Shown: piece after piece, positions 1 to 6,400 of the stretch
Numbering within the stretch: position 1 is the first letter of the stretch
Layout: every line of letters begins with the position of its first letter
Position numbers and translations under genes: made by a program
From: Lachnospiraceae bacterium UBA3785
Lineage (GTDB): Bacteria > Bacillota > Clostridia > Lachnospirales > Lachnospiraceae
Assembly (NCBI GenBank): GCA_002369495.1
Contig: DFFD01000193.1
Coordinates: forward strand, 3,653 to 11,630
Direction of reading: 5' to 3'
DNA length: 7,978 bases
Notes under the pieces: model-generated
What the model was told of the DNA's origin: nothing
The model's input: the letters and a program-made list of their open reading frames with translations, nothing else
Database searches by the model: none

Positions 1-200
1 AGCAGCTGCAGCATGAGCGGCGTGCCGCGCATGACCGCGATGTAGAGCTTGGTGATCCACTGCACGACTTTGAAGCGCGAGCGCCTCAGGAACATGACGA
101 CCATGCCGAGGGGCATGGAGAACAGGATGGTCAGAAAGAAAATGGCGCATGTGCGAAGCATGCCCTCGCCCATCGTGGCCAGCATGGTGCTTAAGGTCAT
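1..200 (-). CDS. Polar amino acid ABC transporter permease, N-terminal fragment
   Basis: This is the first 66 codons of an inner-membrane permease of the HisM/GlnP type, which would carry an amino acid delivered by the lipoprotein encoded just upstream. The gene runs off the left edge of the window. Residues 17-38 form a hydrophobic first membrane segment. Residues 58-66 read RGTPLMLQL, matching the conserved 'RGTPL' stretch that follows TM1 and its cytoplasmic loop in this family. The start is the ATG at 198-200, because AAGGAGG (207-213 on the complement) sits 6 bases upstream; in-frame Met codons at residues 6, 10 and 14 lack such a site. It lies 79 bases after the binding-protein stop codon, with a terminator-like hairpin in the gap, so it is probably co-transcribed at a lower level. 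Family assignment is firm; the substrate (a polar or cystine-like amino acid) is inferred only from the family. Confidence 0.93.
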   Translation of the reverse strand, partial: MTLSTMLATMGEGMLRTCAIFFLTILFSMPLGMVVMFLRRSRFKVVQWITKLYIAVMRGTPLMLQL

Positions 201-215
201 GGAAAGCCTCCTTAC

Positions 216-245
216 AAAAAGCGCGGACCGCCGTGAGCGGCCCGC
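216..245 (-). terminator. Terminator-like hairpin between binding protein and permease genes
   Basis: Read on the minus strand, GCGGGCCGC (237-245) pairs with GCGGTCCGC (223-231) across a 5-base loop, giving 9 base pairs with one G-U. Two bases later come five T's (216-220). This is the form of an intrinsic terminator. The permease ribosome binding site begins only 2 bases after the T-tract, and no promoter is evident in between, so the likely role is partial termination or 3'-end protection of the binding-protein mRNA rather than a full stop. Such intergenic hairpins commonly give excess binding protein over membrane components. The short T-tract argues for leaky termination. Confidence 0.55.
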
Positions 246-279
246 TGCCTGCTTAACATTTCAGAAAATGAAACTCTTA

Positions 280-1212
280 TCAGCCGTTGTCGCCGGCAAT
301 CAGGAAGGAACCCGCGGTCATGTCGATCGCGATCGCGTCGATGGCGCCTGCCTTCAGATCGTTGTAGGCGATCGTGTAGGTCTCATAGACCTTGAGATCG
401 GCGAAGGTGTCCGCCAGATCCTTCTGGGAATCCTCGAGCATGTCGTACGCGGAGGTCGCGGTCTGGACGCCGACGACCTTGCCTGCCAGGTCATCGAGGG
501 TCATGATGTCGGAATCTCCGGCAACCAGGATGCCCTGAGTGTTGTTGGAGTAGGTGATGCCCCATGTATAAGCGTCCTCGCGGCCTTCCTTGGTGAAGCC
601 GGACCAGATGCAGTCGCAGCTCATGGCGTTCAGCTCCATGTCCTTGGCGTCCCAGTTGAAGGGAACCGGCTCATAGCCCCAGCCGAGGTAATCGCAGACC
701 GCCTGGCAGAGCTCAACGTCGAAGCCGCCGACCGAGCCGTCGTCCTGCCTGTAGGAGTAAGGCGGATAGTCGAGGTCGAAGCCGTGCTTGAAGGTGAAGG
801 ACGGATCGCCGGAACCCTCTTCCGGAAGCGCGGAAGCGTCGATGTCGTCAGCGGAGAGGCAGAGATAATCCTTGATGTCCGGATATCTCTCGCCGATCTC
901 ATCGTAGGTGCCGTTCAGGACGAGCGCCTGGACCGCGCCGCTGACAGTCTCTGCGAGCTCTTCATCGCCGATGCGGAAGCCGATCGCGTAGGACTCAACG
1001 CCGAGATCCTCGTCGAGGAAGCGGTAGGCCGCCTGGCCGGCCGGGGCGGCCGTGGACTCTGCGGTGGTGGATTCCGGGGCGGCAGCCGTGGATTCGGTCT
1101 TTGTGGACTCGGCCGGAGCGGTCTGAGAATTCCCCGAAGACGAGGAACCGCAGCCGGAGACGGCGGCTGTGAGCATCACCGCGGCGATGAGCATGGCAAG
1201 TTTCTTCTTCAT
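280..1212 (-). CDS. Amino acid ABC transporter substrate-binding lipoprotein (SBP family 3), domain order circularly permuted
   Basis: This is a 310-residue extracellular lipoprotein that would capture a polar amino acid for the downstream permease. Residues 1-20 are a lipoprotein signal peptide (MKKK, hydrophobic core, VSG) with the lipidated Cys at 21. Residues 22-60 are a Ser/Thr/Ala/Glu/Pro linker containing four EST motifs. Residues 63-118 (FLDEDLGVESYAIGFRIGD, then a helix ending in NGTYDEI) match the segment that normally ends family-3 SBPs. Residues 139-310 match the normal beginning and middle: FDLDYPPYSYR, GGFDVEL, DCIWSGFTKEGRED with Arg211 at the usual ligand-carboxylate position, and AIDAIAIDM with Asp297 at the usual ligand-amine position. 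Two consecutive stop codons follow AGDNG. The ATG is set by GGAGGA at 1220-1225, 7 bases upstream, and a promoter lies behind it. The alternative, remnants of a tandem SBP gene, is less likely because the two pieces complete one domain without obvious overlap or loss. Confidence 0.93.
   Translation of the reverse strand: MKKKLAMLIAAVMLTAAVSGCGSSSSGNSQTAPAESTKTESTAAAPESTTAESTAAPAGQAAYRFLDEDLGVESYAIGFRIGDEELAETVSGAVQALVLNGTYDEIGERYPDIKDYLCLSADDIDASALPEEGSGDPSFTFKHGFDLDYPPYSYRQDDGSVGGFDVELCQAVCDYLGWGYEPVPFNWDAKDMELNAMSCDCIWSGFTKEGREDAYTWGITYSNNTQGILVAGDSDIMTLDDLAGKVVGVQTATSAYDMLEDSQKDLADTFADLKVYETYTIAYNDLKAGAIDAIAIDMTAGSFLIAGDNG
1051..1110 (-). repeat. Imperfect EST-coding repeat in the lipoprotein linker
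   Basis: Within the binding-protein linker the tripeptide Glu-Ser-Thr occurs four times, at residues 35-37, 40-42, 47-49 and 52-54, spaced by Ala, Pro and Thr. On the plus strand this appears as four copies of a GTGGA(C/T)TC-like octamer. It is an irregular, low-complexity repeat typical of flexible linkers behind a lipidated cysteine. Length variation between strains is plausible but not shown here. Confidence 0.5.
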
Positions 1213-1255
1213 AACAATCTCCTCCGTTTTTGATAGAATACGTTAATCAGGTAAC

Positions 1256-1284
1256 ATATTAGCATGGTAGCGCATTAAAGTAAA
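1256..1284 (-). promoter_or_regulatory. Candidate extended -10 sigma-A promoter for the transporter operon
   Basis: On the minus strand, TTTACT (1279-1284) lies exactly 17 bases before TAATAT (1256-1261). Each hexamer matches 4 of 6 consensus positions, and the -10 is preceded by TGC, an extended -10 motif. Transcription would start near 1249, leaving a leader of roughly 35-40 bases before the ATG at 1212. That leaves room only for the ribosome binding site, so a riboswitch or T-box is not expected. The surrounding 1226-1300 stretch is AT-rich compared with the rest of the window. Confidence 0.6.
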
Positions 1285-1290
1285 GAGGTA

Positions 1291-1317
1291 AAATAAAAAA
1301 CCGGTGCGGGGACGGTT
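1291..1317 (-). terminator. Possible intrinsic terminator at the end of the polC-linked operon
   Basis: On the minus strand, AACCG (1313-1317) can pair with CGGTT (1299-1303) across a 9-base loop, extendable by two G-U pairs, and the 3' arm runs into TTTTTTATTT (1291-1300). The 5' arm is the last unit of the GACGGTTCC repeat cluster, so the long upstream hairpin and this small stem can compete or stack. The position, between the TPR gene and the next promoter, fits termination of the right-hand operon. The stem is short, so the call is moderate. Confidence 0.45.
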
Positions 1318-1400
1318 CCTGGGGACGGTTCCCAAGGACGGTTCTCTGAGGCGGTTCCCGCAGGGAACCGCCTCTAAGAACCGTCCCCAGGAACCGTCCC
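1308..1400. repeat. Seven-unit GACGGTTCC repeat cluster forming a long imperfect palindrome
   Basis: Four plus-oriented units centred on GACGGTTCC or GGCGGTTCC begin near 1308, 1321, 1335 and 1348. Three inverted units (GGAACCGCC or GAACCGTCC type) lie at 1363-1374, 1377-1388 and 1390-1400. The inner units form a perfect 12-base-pair stem (1348-1359 with 1363-1374) with a GCA loop. It extends through 1336-1345 with 1377-1386 (10 pairs) and 1322-1332 with 1390-1400 (11 pairs), giving about 33 pairs broken by two small internal loops. The outermost unit at 1308-1320 has no partner in this fold. The cluster starts one base after the stop codon of the TPR gene. Similar GGGACGGTTC-type elements are, to my recollection, dispersed in many Clostridia genomes, possibly REP-like; I could not verify this here. 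Confidence 0.85.
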
Positions 1401-2183
1401 TTAAGCCCCCGTCGCAACATGATACGCCGCGACCTGCTCCCGGATAAAGGACTCCGGGTCCTCCGGCATGCGGATATTCCCCGCGTCGCCGCGCACGAAG
1501 GTGAGAAGGCTCTCCGCCTCCTTCCGGACCTCATCGTCCGGATTGAAAGCCGCCGCCTCCTCGTAATACCTGTCCCTGGGCTTCGAGAGCCCGAGCACCA
1601 GAAGAACGGAACGCACGTAAAGCGGCTTTGAACAGAGCTGCACCGCCTGCTTGAAGGAGAGCAGCGCCTCCGCGTAGAGCAGCATCCTGACCTCCGCGAC
1701 CCCCTTGTTGTAGCACACGGACGCAAGAAATTCCTTCGGCATCTTCATGTGCGCGCTCTCGTCGATGATCTGCCGGTAAATGGCGGATGCGGCGTTCATG
1801 CGTCCGCATCTGACCAGGGCATCGCCTTTCATTTTGAGGCGCACGGCGGGCTCCTCCGCGAAGAAGCGGTCCAGCTTCACCTTGTAGGCCGCCATCTCCC
1901 GCCGGTCCAGCCAGGCGGCCGCCTCAAAGACAGGCAGCACGAAGCCCGCGCAGTCCATCCGGTTCCTGAGCGCGGTCTCCATCCGGTCCGCCGTATCCGC
2001 CAGGCCAAGTTCCGCTTCGACCCAGCGCGGAAGCTCTTCATTCATCACGGTCGCGTCGATGAGCGGCATGTATTCATGGAAGAAGAAACACAGCTCCTCG
2101 ATCGTGCTGATGCTCGTGCCGATACACTCGATATAGTACGGCCTTGCGGCCTCCCTGCCGCAGCAGAGCCTGATTCCGGCCAT
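1401..2183 (-). CDS. Conserved hypothetical TPR-like protein, third gene of the DUF5717/DUF5716 operon
   Basis: This is a 260-residue, mostly helical, soluble protein without signal peptide or membrane segments. Residues 14-44 contain a distinctive stretch (RPYYIECIGTSISTIEELC) that I associate with an unnamed Lachnospiraceae family. Residues 112-145 (GDALVRCGRMNAASAIYRQI) and 149-184 (NKGVAEVRMLLYAEALLSF) have the spacing and small/large residue pattern of two TPR helical hairpins, which usually bind protein partners. Reading could begin at a GTG at 2187-2189, but AGGAGG at 2191-2196 is only 1 base from it and 7 bases from the ATG at 2181-2183, so the ATG is chosen. That ATG follows the upstream stop codon by 2 bases, implying coupled translation. 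The stop codon abuts a repeat palindrome, so the extreme C-terminus may have been altered by its insertion. Molecular function is unknown. Confidence 0.88.
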   Translation of the reverse strand: MAGIRLCCGREAARPYYIECIGTSISTIEELCFFFHEYMPLIDATVMNEELPRWVEAELGLADTADRMETALRNRMDCAGFVLPVFEAAAWLDRREMAAYKVKLDRFFAEEPAVRLKMKGDALVRCGRMNAASAIYRQIIDESAHMKMPKEFLASVCYNKGVAEVRMLLYAEALLSFKQAVQLCSKPLYVRSVLLVLGLSKPRDRYYEEAAAFNPDDEVRKEAESLLTFVRGDAGNIRMPEDPESFIREQVAAYHVATGA

Positions 2184-2185
2184 GA

Positions 2186-3448
2186 TCACTCCTCCTCTCC
2201 CGTTGTCCTCACAAGATTGATCGTCGTGGAAAATGAAAGCCCGCTCGAAGGATAGAACCCGCCGAAACCGAGATCCTTGGCGGTGATGCGCAGGATGGAC
2301 TCGTCCGGGCAGATATATTCGAGCGAGAGGAACGTCGCCTTGTCAGGCCGCTTTGGCAGCCCGGAAAGCGGCAGTTCCGCTCTCTCCCGGCCTCCCGGCC
2401 GCACGATCGTCAGAAGCAGTGTCTCGCGTCCGTCGAGCAGGAGCCGCTGCCGGCCTTCGATCCCGTACCAGCGGCTGCCGCGCGGGATGATTGCCAGCGT
2501 GTCCGGCCTGCCGTCCTTCAGCACGTCCAGATAAACTTCCGCCGGGACAACGTCCGGGCCGGCGAACCAGCTTCCGTCGTCAAGTCCCTCAGAGGCGATA
2601 AACGCCGTCCAGGCCGCCCCCTTCGAGAACGGCTCCCCTTCAAGGTAAGCCCTCCTGCCGCGGCAGATCTCCCCGGTCGTCTTCTTAAAGAGCTCGCGGT
2701 CGTAGCCTTTCCCGGTGATGAGCACATTCTGGAACGTGGCCGCGTCGAGGCACTGGCCGATAAAGGAGGCCGCCGTCACGTCGAAAAGCTTCCGGTCCTG
2801 CACCGGGATCCCGTAGACCTTGCGCGGGACAGCCCGGGAGACCATGACGCCTCCCTCGGACTCTTCCGTCAGGCCTTCGAAGATGATTTCATTTTCGGAA
2901 AATGTCAGAAGCGCGCAGCTGCCCGACTTCATCATCCGCCGCTCGCCTTTCAGAAACCCGCAGAAGGCGGCCATCTTGTTCATGATCCGGTACCGGTCGG
3001 GCTTAAGGCCCAGGGAGGCAAACGCAGCCCGAAGGTTGGCCGCCAGCTCCGGCGTGATCTTCTCCGCGGCGACCGCGAGGCAGCCGATGCTCTTGTCCGG
3101 CTCGACAATGCCCGCGATCTTCAGGGATTCGCGCAGGAATTCGGCAAGCAGCTTATCCGGCGAGAACGCCAGGTCTCCCAGCTTCACCTCTTTGAGGCTG
3201 TTCACGGCGGAGAAAAGGTCCTTCACAAGGAAGCCGTCCTCCGCCTCCGCGTAGTAGGAGGCGGCTGAGCCCGGGTACCATTTTTCTTTGAGCGGCAGAA
3301 AGGCCAGCTGTGTCGGAAAATACGCCTCCCCGGATCCGTCGCTTTGAAGCAGCGAGACGGGCTCCCCGGTGCGGCGGTCAAAATAGCAGTAATCGGACTG
3401 CTCCGCTCCCAGCATGAAGCCTATGATGATATTTCTGACCTCGTTCAC
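2186..3448 (-). CDS. DUF5716-like protein with degenerate actin/Hsp70-like fold
   Basis: This 420-residue cytoplasmic protein matches by eye the DUF5716 pattern: an N-terminal IIIGFMLGAEQSDYCYFD strand pair, LITGKGYDRELFKK at 243-256, C-x-GRRAYLEGEPFSKGA at 262-278, and LRITAKDLGFGGFYPSSG at 386-403. The order, a phosphate-1-like hairpin, a second strand pair (CALLTFSENEIIF, 178-190) and a late G-x-G turn, resembles actin/Hsp70 ATPases. However, the Asp and Gly residues that normally bind Mg-ATP are absent from the first two. Residues 300-415 look like a separate beta-rich domain, recalling the substrate-binding part of Hsp70. The start is GTG at 3446-3448, with GGAGG 7 bases upstream and a 4-base GTGA overlap with the preceding gene. 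Function is unknown; a chaperone-like or scaffolding role with its operon partners is inference only. Confidence 0.87.
   Translation of the reverse strand: MNEVRNIIIGFMLGAEQSDYCYFDRRTGEPVSLLQSDGSGEAYFPTQLAFLPLKEKWYPGSAASYYAEAEDGFLVKDLFSAVNSLKEVKLGDLAFSPDKLLAEFLRESLKIAGIVEPDKSIGCLAVAAEKITPELAANLRAAFASLGLKPDRYRIMNKMAAFCGFLKGERRMMKSGSCALLTFSENEIIFEGLTEESEGGVMVSRAVPRKVYGIPVQDRKLFDVTAASFIGQCLDAATFQNVLITGKGYDRELFKKTTGEICRGRRAYLEGEPFSKGAAWTAFIASEGLDDGSWFAGPDVVPAEVYLDVLKDGRPDTLAIIPRGSRWYGIEGRQRLLLDGRETLLLTIVRPGGRERAELPLSGLPKRPDKATFLSLEYICPDESILRITAKDLGFGGFYPSSGLSFSTTINLVRTTGEEE
2191..2196 (-). promoter_or_regulatory. Ribosome binding site that fixes the start of the TPR-like gene
   Basis: AGGAGG on the minus strand is encoded inside the terminal Glu codons of the DUF5716 gene. 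It is 7 bases before the ATG at 2183 and only 1 base from the competing GTG at 2189, which settles the start. Confidence 0.8.
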
Positions 3449-6400
3449 GGCTCTTCCTCCAGTTTAAACAGCGCGCCGGTGACCAGCTCCGCACGGCGGA
3501 GCTCCCGGATCTTGTTCTCCAGCGTCTCCGTGTCGCCTTTCTCCTTCGCCGCCAGCATCTGGTTCAGCAGCTGATAGCGGCTGACGCCCGTATCGTCCAC
3601 ATGCCCGGCCGTCTCGACCTTTTCCGGCAGCTTCCGCTCTTCCCCCTCGTGATGAACCACGGCGGACCAGGTAAGCTCCTCCCCGTAGAAAAGGATGAAC
3701 TCCCGGCCGAAAAGGCCCCGGTAGATCTCGCGGAGCGGTGCCCTGCGGAAATGTTTCTCCTCCCCGCGGCCGGCGAGCGCATAGATGAGATCGACCTCAT
3801 CGCCCGGCTCGGCCTGCACGAAGACGAACGCCTTGTCCTCCAGATGATACTGGCGGAGCGAGGAGGCGGGCAGTTCCCTGAAGAACGGAAAATAAAGCCC
3901 TTTTGCCACACACTCCTCCAGAAGCACGTCCATGCGGATCTCCTCGCGGGCTGTCCGCTTCTTCTTTTTCGCGTAATAGTTCAGCAGGGCAAGACGGTCC
4001 GCCTCCGGAACAGGAACACCCCGGTCGATGAGCGCGGCGACAAGCGAGGCGGTGTCGGAGCTGATCAGCTCTCCCTTCCCGAACGTCCTCTCACACTCGA
4101 AATCGGCGTAAGCCGAGGAGACCTCCGGATTGCCGGCCAGCCTCTCGTAGGCGCCGAGAACGCCGGATTCCCGCGGCAGCAGGGTCCCGGTGAAGACCGC
4201 CCGGCGAAGGATGCGGTCGTCGAGATTGCCGCTTCTGATGTCAAATTCGGCGAGATGCCGCCGGATGAGCAGCATGTCCGCGACCGCCCCGTCGAACCAG
4301 CGCTCGAGATAAAAGAGCGACGATTCGCTGACGGCGCCGCCCCGGAGAGCCTGCATGGAAATAAACAGCAGGGTCTCGTCATAGGCTCCGTCAAACAGTT
4401 CCTCCATCGCGTCCGCGCAGGCAAGAAGTTCTTCGGGCTTCACACCCTCCGCACCGCAGCGGCGCAGCAGCTCAAACGCCGCCTCGCTGAACCCTCTCCG
4501 GATCAGCAGCGTGATAAAGCGGGCCCGGTCGACCCTGGCGTAGGCGTCGAGGTCGATTTCCGAGAGGTAGCGGTCGATGGTTTCATTTTCCGCATGATCA
4601 AGATAATAGGTGAGGAGCATCTTCCGGACCGTGTCGCGGAAGCCGTCCGCAAAGAGACTGCTCGCCTCCATCTGCCGGAACGCGTCCACCGTGCGGACGT
4701 CCACCGGGCGCAGCTGCCCGTTCCGCACGGCAGCGGAGAGCCAGAGTCCCGGATAGGGGATCCCGAACGCGATGAGCGCCGAGAGCTGGGGTTCCTTCTC
4801 CATGAGCGGCTCCCGTGTGTAAACGACCGAGGAGGCGAAATACCGCCCTCTGCCGTCCGAGAACAGGATCGCCGCGTCGTCGGTCCAGCACTGGACCAGA
4901 GCCTCGCCGCCCCGCAGCGGGTAGATCTCGGGATTCTTCAGCCCGTAGTGATAGACCACCGCCTCGCGGACGCGCGGGTCGTCGGTGTAGAGGCGCTCCG
5001 TGAAAATATTTTCCGCAAGCCGCACGCCCCGCTCGGTCTCGCCGATATTTCCCTGGAAATTCCGGTAGAGGACCGCGTAATCGCGCCCGATGCGCTTTCC
5101 GAGGAAGGATGCGTCGGCAAATTCCTGCATCTGATCCTTAAGAGCCGCATAGGTCTCCGGATCCCGGGTGCGGTTTTTGACGACCGATGCGTAGAGAAAC
5201 GCCCTCTTCTTCTCGGAAACCTGCGCTTCGCGCGCAAGATAGCGCAGGATCACCCTGGGAAGCGGCTCCCGGTAGTTCTCCGGGACCGCCTCGATGAAGG
5301 AAGCGTACAGGCGGGTGATCTGGATTTCCCGCTCCACAGCCATAAGGAACCATGGGAAGCTCTCCGCGTCCCCCGGCGCAAAGCGGATGAGGATCCTGCA
5401 GATTGCCGTGAGGATCGCGTCCCTGTCGTACATCGCGAAGGCGGCCTTCAGCACACGCAGGGCGACAGAGGCGGTCTTTCGGTCGCTGATCGTGAGGTAG
5501 GAGACCTTGAGCGCCAGCTCCTCCGGCAGATACCGGTTCTTCGCGCCCCAGGCCAGCATATGCCACATGAACGGATCGACCCTCGTGAAGAGTTCCGGAT
5601 ACTGTTCATAATATTTCAGCGCGGAAAGATAGAGCAGCGGACTCATGACGCCCGCGTCAAAGAGCTCGTAGAAATAGACATTCTGCCGGTCCGGCAACCT
5701 GGTCACCGAGGGATCGATCTGCATGCGCATGAGCGTCAGAAGAACGTCCTCGCGGTTTCTGGTCTGCCATTCCCGGATGCGGTCGATGATACTCTGCTCA
5801 TCCTTCGTGAGCTGCCCGGTCATCAGCCCGATGTAGAGGAAGCCTGCCTTGACATAAGCGGGCTCCCCGGTAAAATCATGCGAGGAGACGCCCCGGAGAA
5901 GCTCCAGCGCGCGTTCATGCCGCCCTGCCTTCTCCTCCGCATAGACTGCCAGGAGCTGCATGGCGGCCGGCGCCTGTCCGCCCGGCCAGGCGGCGATATT
6001 TTTCCGGACGCGGTTGGCAAATTCATCCGCCGAGCGCACGCCGATGTGGAAATCGATGAGGTCGCGCATGAGGCGGACGCGGATCTTCTTCGTATCCGGT
6101 TCCTCAGCAGCATCCCGCGCAAGCAGCGGGCTCGCCGTCACCGGAAGCTCGAAGATGCCGTCCGGGCAGACGACTTTTATTTTCCCGAAATTCTTCCCCG
6201 GATGCAGCTTCTCCTGCCGCACGATGTACTCGACGTCGAGGACCGAGCCGAAGAAATCCTCTTCCGTGAAGCGGTCTTTCGGCAGCTCAAGGAAATCACC
6301 CTCCGCGCTCACGCGGATCTCGGTGCAGCCCCAGCCGCTCTTCACGATGCGCAGAAGCTCCTTCTCGGAGCTGCTGACGGCCGGGAACTCCCGCTCCTTC

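Noticed and set aside
49..1233. A 394-codon open frame on the plus strand opposite the binding-protein and permease genes
   Set aside because: It is in register with the binding-protein codons, spans the intergenic hairpin and both genes, and gives a Gly/Arg/Val-rich product with no family resemblance. It is a complement shadow.
1213..1255. Riboswitch or T-box in the leader of the amino acid transporter operon
   Set aside because: The predicted leader is only about 35-40 bases, most of it the ribosome binding site region, which is too short for a known riboswitch class.
1308..1400. CRISPR array
   Set aside because: The units are about 12 bases, in both orientations, directly adjacent and without spacers.
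1259..1726. A minus-strand frame of 155 codons running from the TPR gene through the repeat array
   Set aside because: It overlaps the TPR gene in another frame, its product is Arg/Ser-rich, and it continues through the palindromic repeat and the promoter. It is chance open sequence.
2184..2189. GTG at 2187-2189 as the start of the TPR-like gene
   Set aside because: It is 1 base from the AGGAGG; the ATG at 2181-2183 has the normal 7-base spacing.
1749..2255. Plus-strand frame of 168 codons opposite the TPR-like gene
   Set aside because: It has no credible ribosome binding site and no protein family pattern, and it crosses the coupled junction of two well-supported minus-strand genes.
3961..3972. 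A-rich lysine run (GCG AAA AAG AAG AAG) as a programmed frameshift site
   Set aside because: Only five consecutive A's, no X-XXY-YYZ heptamer in frame, and the downstream coding sequence stays in the same frame with normal family-like content.
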